Of a DNA stretch of 64,000 bases, positions 17,572 to 26,159 are shown in pieces; positions within the stretch are counted from its first letter, which is position 1, and each line of letters opens with the position of its first letter. The stretch comes from Lysinibacillus louembei (GTDB lineage Bacteria > Bacillota > Bacilli > Bacillales_A > Planococcaceae). Under the pieces are notes generated by a model. It saw nothing but the letters and a program-made list of their open reading frames with translations, was not told the DNA's origin and searched no databases. The stretch covers positions 3,197,501-3,261,500 of the forward strand of contig NZ_CP137624.1 of assembly GCF_033880585.1 (NCBI RefSeq). Direction: 5' to 3'. Made by a program: the position numbers and the translations under genes.

Positions 17572-19671
17572 TCACCCTTCACTCGACATTTCTTGTAAAT
17601 ATTGTTTAAATTGATTTGCTAAATGTGCTTTTATTTCCGCTTCTTCACCATATTCATATAAATGAATGGAGGCATCATTCTCAATGATGCTGGCGCTAAT
17701 GGAGCTAATAAATAAAAGCCGATGCTCCTCCATTTTCTCAGGAGCTAGTAGCAATAACACCCTTTTGACCAAGGTTGGCTGGTTATCCATGCCTTTGCGA
17801 TGCATTCCTTCCTCTAATTCATACACTGCAAAAACAGGCTCTTTAATATCCCGATGTCTCGTATGGAAAAGAGCTAAATGTGTGCCTGGAATAGCTAATC
17901 CTCCACTCTGCTCTCTTGCTAATAAAGATGTAACAACATCCTGTGCTGCATGCAATGCACCCTTTTGGACGTAAGCTGCACAAATGGACATTAAGTTTTC
18001 CTCCATTGTCTGCTCTGTTAGCTTACGGGCTTCAAAGTGTTGAAGTATCGTGAGTACATCTTGGTTAATATCACGTAAGCGCTCAAATAGGTTAAGCTCA
18101 TAACGTGGAACAAGCTCCTTTTGCTGCTTAGAAAATTCCTCCAACAGATTCCTTTGCTTACCGATATAGCTATCGAGCCACCTACGTATTTCCTCAACCT
18201 CTTGATAATCCAAATACGGTTTGACATAAATATAATCTTTTCTTCCTGGAACAGGACCAGTGGAGATGACAAGATCATATTGCGCAATTTGCTCCTCACG
18301 CAAGTCAAAAAGTGATGCATGATGAAGCTCTGCGATTTCTGGAAATTCCTTCTTTAGTCTACTCGCGAGTAATTTGGAAGAGCCAATACCACTTGAGCAA
18401 ATGACTAATGCTCGAATATTGACCTTCATTCGCCATAGCTCAATAGCTGAGCCAAAATGCATCACGATAAAGCCTATCTCTTCCTCAGGGAGATTTATTC
18501 CTTTGAATACGTTTATAGCTGCACTTGTCACTGCCTCAAATAGCTCTCGGTACTCTTCCTTAATTTTAGCAAGCAGCGGATTATGAATTTTCATTTTATG
18601 CTCAATTCGATAGAGAGCGGGCTTCATATGTGCAAATAAGCCTTTATATAATTGCTGGTCCTCAAAATGAATATGATATTTAGAAGCAATTATTTCAATT
18701 AAGCTCTTTACTTGGACAGCAAGCACAAGGTCTGAGCCATATAGCACCTCATCCTTTTGTTCATCCCACTTCAATGCATGAATATGCATAGCAAAATAGC
18801 CTATCTCTTCCTCAGGAATATCCATTCCAAGTATCATGCTTAACTTATTTGCCAAGCTTTGCGCTAATGCATATTCAGACTCCTCCTGCATTTTCTCTAG
18901 CTGGCTGCGACAAAGCTCGATTCGCTCGCCTGCTTTTATTCGCTCCACCGCAAGTGTCACATGAATAATCAGCGAGATATAGGAGCTATCAACAATTCTG
19001 CGCTCAACTAATTGACGCCATTCACTAATTGCTTGTTTCACACCTTTAATTACTTCAACATCTACATAATAAAGAAGGTGACTTAATGCCTCTTGAACAA
19101 TTGTCGGTGGCTCACTATCATCCCTACTAAGTAAATGATAAAAATAATCCTCGCTCAAATTTTCGCTAATTAACTTTTTAAGCGCTGTCCGAACCATCCA
19201 TTCATCCCCAACTACCTCAACACCATAGCCGCGTTTTTTAACAAGCTGCAATGAAAAGGTTTCGAGCCATTTCTCCGCCTTTTGTAGGTCAGCACTCACC
19301 GTTGCTACTGCCACATGCAATTCGTTTGCGAGTGTATATAGCTTAACTGGCTCCACTGCACGCAGAAGATGCGCCAACAGAACAACTTGTCGCTCCTCTG
19401 GCGTGTATTCCTCATGCTCAAGGCTCCAAATATATGACATAATATCTACCCGTCGCTCAGTCTCTCCCTTGATTGACAGCGTTGAACCTTCCCTTTGCAA
19501 AGAGAGCTGGAATTTCTCTAAAATCGATTCAATCCCTTTAAGGTCACGTTGGATTGTGCGTGTACTGACTTCCAATTCCTTTGCAATCTCACGAATAGGA
19601 AGCGCCTTTTCCTGACCGACTAACAATGCCAAAATTGATCGCTCCCTAGCCGATATATACATCGCACTCAC
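17572..19671 (-). CDS. mtlR: mannitol operon transcriptional activator MtlR
   Basis: Protein of 699 residues of the DeoR-HTH/PRD activator type. Order of domains: N-terminal helix-turn-helix (IREIAKELEVSTRTIQRDL, residues 24-42), a second winged helix, two PRD modules around residues 190-400 with His in HVTLAVERI and HMKPALYRIEH, an EIIB-Gat-like domain with the Cys in VICSSGIGSSKLL near 417, and an EIIA-like domain with GTHLALFHTRHRD. Phosphorylation at these sites links mannitol transport to activation. It lies inside the operon between mtlA and mtlF, as in Geobacillus-type mannitol operons. Confidence 0.95.
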   Translation of the reverse strand: MSAMYISARERSILALLVGQEKALPIREIAKELEVSTRTIQRDLKGIESILEKFQLSLQREGSTLSIKGETERRVDIMSYIWSLEHEEYTPEERQVVLLAHLLRAVEPVKLYTLANELHVAVATVSADLQKAEKWLETFSLQLVKKRGYGVEVVGDEWMVRTALKKLISENLSEDYFYHLLSRDDSEPPTIVQEALSHLLYYVDVEVIKGVKQAISEWRQLVERRIVDSSYISLIIHVTLAVERIKAGERIELCRSQLEKMQEESEYALAQSLANKLSMILGMDIPEEEIGYFAMHIHALKWDEQKDEVLYGSDLVLAVQVKSLIEIIASKYHIHFEDQQLYKGLFAHMKPALYRIEHKMKIHNPLLAKIKEEYRELFEAVTSAAINVFKGINLPEEEIGFIVMHFGSAIELWRMKVNIRALVICSSGIGSSKLLASRLKKEFPEIAELHHASLFDLREEQIAQYDLVISTGPVPGRKDYIYVKPYLDYQEVEEIRRWLDSYIGKQRNLLEEFSKQQKELVPRYELNLFERLRDINQDVLTILQHFEARKLTEQTMEENLMSICAAYVQKGALHAAQDVVTSLLAREQSGGLAIPGTHLALFHTRHRDIKEPVFAVYELEEGMHRKGMDNQPTLVKRVLLLLAPEKMEEHRLLFISSISASIIENDASIHLYEYGEEAEIKAHLANQFKQYLQEMSSEG

Positions 19672-19720
19672 CTCGTTTCTGCACTATTTTTATTCTCAGT
19701 CAAAATGCCCTTAGCTAGAC

Positions 19721-19748
19721 AAGCGTTTTCACATTGGTGAAAACGCTT
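19721..19748 (-). other. perfect 12-bp hairpin in the mtlA-mtlR gap
   Basis: AAGCGTTTTCAC and its complement flank a four-base loop. Neither strand has a T run after it, so it does not look like a simple terminator. It may protect or process the mtlA end of the transcript, lowering mtlR expression, or its arms (TGAAAACGCT) may be a cre-like site for CcpA. Confidence 0.6.
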
Positions 19749-19771
19749 ATGTTTATTATTGATAATTAACT

Positions 19772-21160
19772 TTATTTTAAACGATTAATTAATTCTTCAT
19801 ATTTCGGGCTATTTAAGAAATTCTCCACTGAAATATGTTCGGCATTTGGCTGCTGAGCGCGAGCACGATCCGTTAAATCCTTATGCGTAATAATAATATC
19901 TGCATCACTCGGCAAATTACTTATCGATGTATTCGTTACTTCAATATCAATTTCTGCCTTTTTGAATTTATTTTTTAACATGGAAGCACCCATCGCACTA
20001 GAACCCATTCCTGCATCACAAGCGAACACCACTTTGCGCACTTCTGTTGCTGGTTGCTGGAATGTGCTTGCTACAGAGCTTTTCTTCCCTTTTAACGCTT
20101 CCATTTCTTGGCTCGCCTTTGCAATATCATCCTCTGTATCTTTACTTGTTTTTAAAATAAGTGCACTAATCGCAAAGGAAACAATCGTTGCCACTAATAC
20201 CCCCGCTAACACTGGCAGTAACCCACCACGTGGTGCCATCAAAGATAAAGCGAAAATACTACCTGGTGATGGTGCTGCTACAAGTCCTGCATTCAACAGT
20301 GTAAACGTGAACACACCGCTCATTCCACCAGCAATTGCTGCAAAAATTAACGCCGGTTTCATTAAAATATACGGGAAGTAAATTTCATGAATCCCACCTA
20401 GGAAGTGAATCACCACTGCCCCTGGTGCAGAGTTTTTCGCCATGCCTTTACCGAATAAGCAAAAGGCAAGTAAAATACCAAGCCCTGGTCCTGGATTTGT
20501 TTCTAATAAGAAAATAATCGATTTCCCTGCTTCGGCTGCCTCTGCCATACCAATCGGATTAAATACACCGTGGTTAATGGCATTATTTAAAAATAGCACT
20601 TTTGCAGGTTCTACTAGAATACTAACAAATGGTAATAAGCCTGCATTAACGATCCATGAAACGCCTGATGCCAAAATATCGCTAAATTTCACAACAACTG
20701 GACCAATTACTTTGAAGGAAAGAATGGCTAATGCGCCACCTAAAATCCCTGCTGAGAAGTTATTTACTAGCATTTCAAAGCCAGACTTAATTTTACCTTC
20801 TACTAATTTATCGAATTGCTTAATGACAAATCCACCGAGTGGACCCATCATCATCGCACCGATAAACATTGGAATATCCGTTCCAACGATTACCCCCATC
20901 GTTGCAATGGCACCAACGACACCTCCACGCTCACCGTGTATTAATTTACCTCCGCTATAACCGATTAATAATGGCAATAAATACGTAATCATTGGACCAA
21001 CTAATGAAGCTAAGCTTTCATTTGGTATCCAACCTGTCGGAATAAATAAGGCTGTAATTAACCCCCATGCGATGAAAGCACCGATATTTGGCATAATCAT
21101 TGAGCTCAATTGGCTACCAAATCGCTGCACCTTCACCTGAAACCCTTTCTTTTCACTCAC
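19772..21160 (-). CDS. mtlA: mannitol-specific PTS EIICB component
   Basis: Protein of 462 residues. The membrane EIIC domain fills residues 1-340 and includes the substrate motif region GGIHEIYFPYILM near 258. A linker leads to an EIIB domain with the phosphorylated Cys in VVFACDAGMGSSAMGASML near 377. No EIIA is fused; it is supplied by MtlF. The permease imports and phosphorylates mannitol. It begins with GTG, eight bases after AAGGGGGT. First gene of the operon. Confidence 0.97.
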   Translation of the reverse strand: MSEKKGFQVKVQRFGSQLSSMIMPNIGAFIAWGLITALFIPTGWIPNESLASLVGPMITYLLPLLIGYSGGKLIHGERGGVVGAIATMGVIVGTDIPMFIGAMMMGPLGGFVIKQFDKLVEGKIKSGFEMLVNNFSAGILGGALAILSFKVIGPVVVKFSDILASGVSWIVNAGLLPFVSILVEPAKVLFLNNAINHGVFNPIGMAEAAEAGKSIIFLLETNPGPGLGILLAFCLFGKGMAKNSAPGAVVIHFLGGIHEIYFPYILMKPALIFAAIAGGMSGVFTFTLLNAGLVAAPSPGSIFALSLMAPRGGLLPVLAGVLVATIVSFAISALILKTSKDTEDDIAKASQEMEALKGKKSSVASTFQQPATEVRKVVFACDAGMGSSAMGASMLKNKFKKAEIDIEVTNTSISNLPSDADIIITHKDLTDRARAQQPNAEHISVENFLNSPKYEELINRLK

Positions 21161-21217
21161 TACAATAACCCCCTTGTAAAATCTATAAATTAAGTATTTT
21201 TTACTACTACATTTATA

Positions 21218-21236
21218 GTAAGCGCTTTCTTGTCAA
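21218..21236 (-). promoter_or_regulatory. mtlA promoter region with cre-like site
   Basis: On the minus strand TTGACA (21236-21231) is directly followed by AGAAAGCGCTTACT (21231-21218), which matches the catabolite-responsive element in 12 of 14 positions. At a 17-base spacing the -10 is poor (AATGTA), as expected for a promoter that needs the MtlR activator. CcpA bound here would block initiation. Confidence 0.6.
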
Positions 21237-21344
21237 TTCACCATCAAATCAAAACACAATTTCGTCACATTTGTCGCGACAAAATTAAAAAACTACCTTC
21301 AAAAGCTATAAAATCTAGTAGTTGAGGATACTGAGCCCTCAATT

Positions 21345-21390
21345 AAAAAGCTGAACTATTGTGAAATGCTCCCTAATAGTTCAGCTTTTT
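21345..21390. terminator. long intergenic hairpin 3' of array 2
   Basis: AAAAAGCTGAACTATT and its perfect complement around a 14-base loop, ending TTTTT on both strands. It would end minus-strand transcripts from the NAD operon after they cross the repeat array. Confidence 0.85.
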
Positions 21391-21420
21391 GGATTTATTT
21401 GTTGGCTTCTCAAATTTATT

Positions 21421-21640
21421 TGCGCTTTCCTTGATTTATTTGCGACTTCTCACTTTTATTTGCGTTTTCCTTGATTTATTTGCGACTTCTCACTTTTATT
21501 TGCGCTTTTCTTGATTTATTTGCGACTTTTCACTTTTATTTGCGCTTTCCTTGATTTATTTGCGACTTCTCACTTTTATTTGCGCTTTCCTTGATTTATT
21601 TGCGACTTCTCACTTTTATTTGCGTTTTCCTTGATTTATT
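21421..21640. repeat. tandem array of 11 alternating 20-bp units (array 2)
   Basis: Units TGCGCTTTCCTTGATTTATT (and a TGCGTTTTCC variant) alternate with TGCGACTTCTCACTTTTATT in exact 20-base phase, with a worn unit on each side; the outer one (TGCAACTACC) contacts the stop codon of the nuclease/ATPase gene. Phase, the TGCG start, the TTATT end and the alternation are the same as in array 1 at 4701-5120, so the two arrays are related in sequence. Like array 1 it lies between a minus-strand stop codon and a terminator hairpin. Confidence 0.95.
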
Positions 21641-21651
21641 TGCAACTACCT

Positions 21652-23076
21652 TCAATGCTCATTTTTCAATAAATTGATAATGGCTTGCAATATTGTTACG
21701 TTATCTACTATAACTAATTGCAATTTTTTACGTGTACGAATAATGGTGTGATAGAGCACTTGCAACGGGTCAATTGTTGCGCTTTTTCTTGCGGCGGATA
21801 GACGACCATTTGCCTTGTACGTAAAGTGATTATCGATGATGACACATACACGATTAAATTCATGTCCTAAAATATCGCGTGTTGTCGGTCGTTCAAAATG
21901 ATAGCAATCGACAACAAGCCAGTTCGTCCGCTTACATTCCTCAATATGCTGTGTAAAAGCTGCCTCTGTGGAAAAATAATGGACGCTAATATTTGGAAAA
22001 TGCTGTTTCTCAATAACAAGGCGTTGGTCAAAAAGCTGATGCACGAAGGACTGCATTTCCTTGTTATAACGCATAACCATTTTCAGCTCATAAATTTTCG
22101 TTGCAAAATGCTTTTCAATATAGCCTCGCACATCAATTCTATGACCCTCACCAAACAAATAATAGCCTGCATCAAGTGAGAAAACAGCTGGTATTTTACT
22201 TTCTAATAGCTCTGCTCGAATACGCTGCAGTTGCTCATAGCTAAGCTTTTGTGCCTCGTCGATAACGACAATATCTACATTGGCTAATGACATCACATCC
22301 ACCGTCTGAATCGTCCAGCCATATTGCTCATTTAAAATACGTTGCCCTTTATTCAGCACATTACCATGTACAAGTACAACTCGTTTCCCTGCTTTTCTCC
22401 ATGTCTTCACTAAATCATAAGTTAGCAATGTTTTACCAGTACCTGGTGCACCGTCGATGACAACAGATGTATTGTGCTCCACTAAATCAAGTATTTCCCG
22501 CTTAAAGGTCATTTGTGGAGAAGTTAAAAAATATTCGCCATTAATAAAGGCATGCGGTAGCTCAAATGGTGACACGAGATAATTAATTGGATCAAATACA
22601 TCATCAATATTTGTTAGCAGGCGAATTTGCTGATTTTCTAGCACTTTGAGCAAATGCAGAAAGGATACTTTAATCAGCTTATCATCCTTTAATTGATACA
22701 ATGTTTTCGTTGATGATACAAAGGTAAAGCTCAAAATATCAACCTCTAAAAATTTCAAATAATAAACATTTTGCTGCAATTGCTTGCGCATGCGCTGCTT
22801 CGTGCTCTCACTTTTCAGCTCAATATTGACAATATAATTTTTGCCGATACGCAATAAATCAAATTCCTTGCTAATTTGTTTAATTTTATAGCCAACGAAG
22901 AAATGATGTAGTGAGGGCTTCCCTGTAGCAGTCAGCTCCTCCACTAGCTGATTTAAATCATCCAGCTCATTCGTCCGCATTTTCTCCATATCAAATTGTG
23001 CCGTGTATTGCAGAAAGGCCGATTCAGATAAATCACGATAAGCATCAAGCAATGATTGTAAGTGCATTGCTTTCAT
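21652..23076 (-). CDS. predicted nuclease fused to DUF2075-type P-loop ATPase
   Basis: Protein of 474 residues, not recognised as a named gene. Residues 55-125 look like a PD-(D/E)xK nuclease: EFDLLRIG, then NIELKS (the ExK), then a Gln-rich helix QLQQNVYYL. From about residue 195 an SF1-like ATPase follows, with Walker A GAPGTGKT, Walker B VVIDEAQK, a loop GHEFNRVCVIID and a C-terminal IIRTRKKLQLVIVDN, the pattern of DUF2075 proteins. Such nuclease-helicase combinations act on DNA or RNA, often in repair or phage defence. ATG at 23076 follows AGGTGG. It lies 18 bases after the NrtR-like gene, so it belongs to the NAD-salvage transcript. Confidence 0.7.
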   Translation of the reverse strand: MKAMHLQSLLDAYRDLSESAFLQYTAQFDMEKMRTNELDDLNQLVEELTATGKPSLHHFFVGYKIKQISKEFDLLRIGKNYIVNIELKSESTKQRMRKQLQQNVYYLKFLEVDILSFTFVSSTKTLYQLKDDKLIKVSFLHLLKVLENQQIRLLTNIDDVFDPINYLVSPFELPHAFINGEYFLTSPQMTFKREILDLVEHNTSVVIDGAPGTGKTLLTYDLVKTWRKAGKRVVLVHGNVLNKGQRILNEQYGWTIQTVDVMSLANVDIVVIDEAQKLSYEQLQRIRAELLESKIPAVFSLDAGYYLFGEGHRIDVRGYIEKHFATKIYELKMVMRYNKEMQSFVHQLFDQRLVIEKQHFPNISVHYFSTEAAFTQHIEECKRTNWLVVDCYHFERPTTRDILGHEFNRVCVIIDNHFTYKANGRLSAARKSATIDPLQVLYHTIIRTRKKLQLVIVDNVTILQAIINLLKNEH

Positions 23077-23094
23077 AGATTCCACCTACTTTCG

Positions 23095-23976
23095 TTACAA
23101 TGAGCCGAATACCCAACGATGATTGTAGCGGTAAAGCTGTGATGGGCGATGCGCTCCCTCCTTCACCTCTTCCCCTGTTGCAATCACTTTATCTGCGATA
23201 TGACGGCGGAATTGCGCCTTGAATAAACTCTTCCCTAAAATCATTTCATACACTGCTTGTAAGCGAGGCAATGTAAATTTTTCAGGCATTAAATTAAAGG
23301 CGATATTCGTATACTCTACTTTATTACGTAGGCGGTATAAAGAATACAAAATAATTTTCGCATGATCAAAGGCAATCGTATTCACAGCATCCTCTACCAT
23401 TTCAATGGTTTCGCTCGTCTTCGTGCCATATGCTTGCTTGCGTACGCGCAATGTTGCCTTTGCCTGCACATCCTTTTGTGTATTCGTCAATGTTAATAAA
23501 ATTTCCTCTGTTTCCTCTAGCATTTCCTTCGTTTCTTTATATTCTTTGAGCAAGCTTTCTGTCTTCACCGTAAACCATCCTGCATCCCGTGCATCATCGC
23601 CCGCCTTTAGCTGCAATTTATCCTTTGGCGTCAGTGCCATATAGGAGGCACTTAAAATACGCATACGTGGATCACGTGCTACATCCGACCATGTGTAGAG
23701 CTGCTCAGCATAAATATTGGTAATACCCGTTTCCTCAGCCAGCTCTCGCTGTACTGCTTGCTCCAATGATTCATCAATATCCATAAAGCCGCCAGGCAGG
23801 GCCCAGCAATCTTTATATGGATGGTGTTTCCGTTGAATCAGCAATAACTCTAATGCAGGGCGCTCCTGTGAAACGGTAAATACGACGATATCTGTTGTTA
23901 CACTCGGCTTTTCATACCGATCCTTTTCCTTCTGATATTGCGCAAGAAATTGCTGTTCATTGTCCACTATAACCAT
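23095..23976 (-). CDS. NrtR-like Nudix-winged helix regulator of NAD metabolism
   Basis: Protein of 293 residues. A Nudix domain occupies residues 25-160 with an intact Nudix box (GFMDIDESLEQAVQRE then LAEETG), so it could still hydrolyse a nucleotide such as ADP-ribose. The C-terminal 80 residues (YTNIAFNLMPEKFTLPRLQAV onward, then KAQFRRHIAD) match the winged-helix DNA-binding part of NrtR, a repressor of NAD synthesis and salvage genes released by ADP-ribose. Position after pnuC and nadR supports autoregulation, with a candidate operator at 25756-25776. In several bacteria the NrtR Nudix site is degenerate; here it is not. Confidence 0.85.
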   Translation of the reverse strand: MVIVDNEQQFLAQYQKEKDRYEKPSVTTDIVVFTVSQERPALELLLIQRKHHPYKDCWALPGGFMDIDESLEQAVQRELAEETGITNIYAEQLYTWSDVARDPRMRILSASYMALTPKDKLQLKAGDDARDAGWFTVKTESLLKEYKETKEMLEETEEILLTLTNTQKDVQAKATLRVRKQAYGTKTSETIEMVEDAVNTIAFDHAKIILYSLYRLRNKVEYTNIAFNLMPEKFTLPRLQAVYEMILGKSLFKAQFRRHIADKVIATGEEVKEGAHRPSQLYRYNHRWVFGSL

Positions 23977-23982
23977 TCCTTT

Positions 23983-25005
23983 CTATTTGAATAGTGCACG
24001 TACAAGCTGTATCGCCTGCTCCATTCGTTCCTCATATGTGCCGCTAATAATTTCTATTGGAATATGACGCTGTGCAAACATTTCTTTTAATAAAGCATTA
24101 TTTTTTTCACGCACCGTTTCCTCACCTAATACTCTGTAGCCGTCCTCAACCCATGGCACATCAGGCTCTAAGTATAAATATAAATCATAGCGCTGTGTCG
24201 CAATTGCCGCTTCGACAATCGGTAGCTCATAACCTTGATACACTTTTGTATAATATTGTGTCACTACTTGCTCTGAGTCAATGAATAACACTTGATTTGC
24301 TTCTTTTAAGCGCTGAAACTCTAAATGCTTATGTCCATAAGTAATTGCTTCATAATGACAATCCATAATTAAATTTGAGCCATTGCCGATTTCCTCACAA
24401 ATTGTCCGACCATATTCTTCAACATACGCCGTTTGAAAAAGCTTTGCTAAATTGCGCACTAACGTACTTTTTCCACAGCTTTCTGTACCTACAATAGCTA
24501 CTTTTTTTGTGAAAAATGGACGAGCGCTAACGGGCAGCATATGCCAATGCTTATAGACACCCTCTGTTCGAATTTGTGTGGCACTAATTGGGAACATTTG
24601 ACGTTGTTCATCTAATACGACATGCTCCGCCTCTGGATAAATCACATCAAACCATTTGCTATAGCTGCTCTCAGAGCTAAATACATGGGTAATTGGCTCA
24701 GCAATTGCTGCTTTAATGCGCTTGCCACCTTCAAACCAATTATAATCTTCATCCAGCGAGTCAGCATCCTCTATATAAAGCACCTCTATATTCGAGCAAT
24801 CTCTCGTCTCCTGGGAAATCCATAATGCCCGCTCCTTATATGGAACGTATAGCATATTGCCCTCCGCACAAAGCTTACGATCACGTGCTTCATCATATAA
24901 AACAATGACATATAATTTATCCACCATGGCACTCGCCTTTAATGTACTATACAAATGACCTTGATGAAATGGCATAAATTTCCCACCATAAAACCCTACT
25001 TTCAT
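23983..25005 (-). CDS. nadR: NadR-type NMN adenylyltransferase/ribosylnicotinamide kinase
   Basis: Protein of 340 residues. The N-terminal nucleotidyltransferase has GGKFMPFHQGH (the HxGH motif) and ISATQIR; the C-terminal kinase has a Walker A GTESCGKST near residue 177. The two activities turn nicotinamide riboside to NMN and NMN to NAD. It lacks the helix-turn-helix of enterobacterial NadR. The ATG at 25005 overlaps the pnuC stop by four bases (ATGA), so the pair is translationally coupled; the longer frame upstream is the shadow of pnuC. Confidence 0.93.
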   Translation of the reverse strand: MKVGFYGGKFMPFHQGHLYSTLKASAMVDKLYVIVLYDEARDRKLCAEGNMLYVPYKERALWISQETRDCSNIEVLYIEDADSLDEDYNWFEGGKRIKAAIAEPITHVFSSESSYSKWFDVIYPEAEHVVLDEQRQMFPISATQIRTEGVYKHWHMLPVSARPFFTKKVAIVGTESCGKSTLVRNLAKLFQTAYVEEYGRTICEEIGNGSNLIMDCHYEAITYGHKHLEFQRLKEANQVLFIDSEQVVTQYYTKVYQGYELPIVEAAIATQRYDLYLYLEPDVPWVEDGYRVLGEETVREKNNALLKEMFAQRHIPIEIISGTYEERMEQAIQLVRALFK

Positions 25006-25712
25006 TGTCCATTCACCTGCCCTTTCGCAATGCGTAGCCAGTTCACATAGCCGTACACTGAGTTTGCTAAGAAGGCACTCCACATCACGACCATCGTCCA
25101 ATCATTGCCACCTGTTTGCACAAGTGTAATAACCCATAGTGTAATTGTTAATACATTGACTAAAATCCAAATAATCCATTGTTCCGCAAAGCGTAAAATC
25201 ATTAAAATTTGTGCGATGACAGACAAAACTACCGCCATGCTATCAATTCGTACTTGCTGTGCATTAATTGACGTTAAAAGCCACCCATAGAGCACCGCAC
25301 CAATAGCAAAGGCTACCACAACAACTAACCATTGCTTCATAGAAAGTCTTTTTGCATAAATCGTTTCTCCATGCACTGCCTCATTTTCAGGCTTTTTATG
25401 CTTTAGCCACATATAGATACCGATAAATTGTGTTGGTAAATAAAATAATAAATTCAGCATCGACTCTCCATACAATTGATACGTGTATGCAATATAGCCA
25501 TATGTTGCCGTTTGGATGATGCCGAAAAAGTAATTACTAATTCTTCCCTTTGCAACTAAAACGACGCATAGCATCCCTGAAATGGATGAAATTAATCCTA
25601 ATATCGTGTCATTCCATGCAAAAAATAAAATGAAATTAATTGCGGTGAACAAAGCAAGCCATATGCGCTCAAACCAAGTCCAATCCTGCCATTTGCCAAA
25701 AACTGCTGTCAT
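25002..25712 (-). CDS. pnuC: nicotinamide riboside transporter PnuC
   Basis: Membrane protein of 236 residues with about seven spans. PnuC blocks are visible: the NFILFFAWND segment, QTATYGYIAYTYQLYGESMLNLLFYLP with the conserved Gln, Tyr and Asn, and FAEQWIIWILVNVLTITLWV. It takes up nicotinamide riboside by facilitated diffusion, trapped by the kinase of the following NadR. Start at the ATG at 25712 after GGGGAGAAGG. First gene of the operon. Confidence 0.93.
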   Translation of the reverse strand: MTAVFGKWQDWTWFERIWLALFTAINFILFFAWNDTILGLISSISGMLCVVLVAKGRISNYFFGIIQTATYGYIAYTYQLYGESMLNLLFYLPTQFIGIYMWLKHKKPENEAVHGETIYAKRLSMKQWLVVVVAFAIGAVLYGWLLTSINAQQVRIDSMAVVLSVIAQILMILRFAEQWIIWILVNVLTITLWVITLVQTGGNDWTMVVMWSAFLANSVYGYVNWLRIAKGQVNGQ

Positions 25713-25755
25713 TTTCCTTCTCCCCTTCACTTAGTAACATTTCGATACTTTAATG

Positions 25756-25786
25756 TTAGTATAAAAACATTACTAAGTATATACAA
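25756..25786 (-). promoter_or_regulatory. pnuC promoter with overlapping palindrome (candidate NrtR operator)
   Basis: On the minus strand TTGTAT (25786-25781), a 17-base spacer and TATACT (25763-25758) form a good sigma-A promoter. A dyad TTAGTA-N9-TACTAA (25756-25776) covers the spacer and the -10. A further TTAGTAA half lies 25 bases downstream near 25731-25738. Position over the promoter is what a repressor site needs, and the only regulator in the operon is the NrtR-like protein. Confidence 0.65.
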
Positions 25787-25929
25787 TAGGTCTATTGATT
25801 CATTTGCAGGAAGTGTTGCACTTTCTTCTGTATTAACACCCCCAATTGAAAGTTTCCCTTTATGTCACAATATTTTCTGAAAATTGCATGCTATAATAGA
25901 AGAAACGAGATGAAAGCGAGGAAATCAAA

Positions 25930-26106
25930 ATGTTTTATTACGTATCAAATTGTATTTGTTGCAAAAAGGATTTCAAAATTTTAGAAGGCACTCGCAAGTA
26001 TCAGCTCTATAAACAAAATATGAACGGCAGATTTGCCTGTGATGATTGTAGTCACAAAGTGGAATTAGACGCACGTAAAGGTTTATTTGGGAAGTTAGGA
26101 TTTTAA
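25930..26106 (+). CDS. 58-residue zinc-ribbon-like protein
   Basis: An ATG at 25930, preceded by GCGAGGAAAT, opens a frame of 58 codons with two CxxC pairs: CICC near residue 8 and CDDC near residue 37, separated by about 27 residues. This is the layout of a small treble-clef or zinc-ribbon protein. A short basic tail follows (DARKGLFGKLGF). I cannot name the family. A strong hairpin at 26111-26159 ends the gene. Confidence 0.65.
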   Translation: MFYYVSNCICCKKDFKILEGTRKYQLYKQNMNGRFACDDCSHKVELDARKGLFGKLGF

Positions 26107-26110
26107 ACAA

Positions 26111-26159
26111 AAAAGCTATGCAGCGAGTAATACCTTAATCTACTCGCTACATAGCTTTT
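26111..26159. terminator. bidirectional terminator that also encodes the tail of the Rpn fragment
   Basis: AAAAGCTATGCAGCGAGTA pairs with its complement (one mismatch) over an 11-base loop, with A and T runs at the two ends. On the minus strand the right arm encodes the last residues (KLCSE and stop) of the short Rpn-derived gene. Confidence 0.85.
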
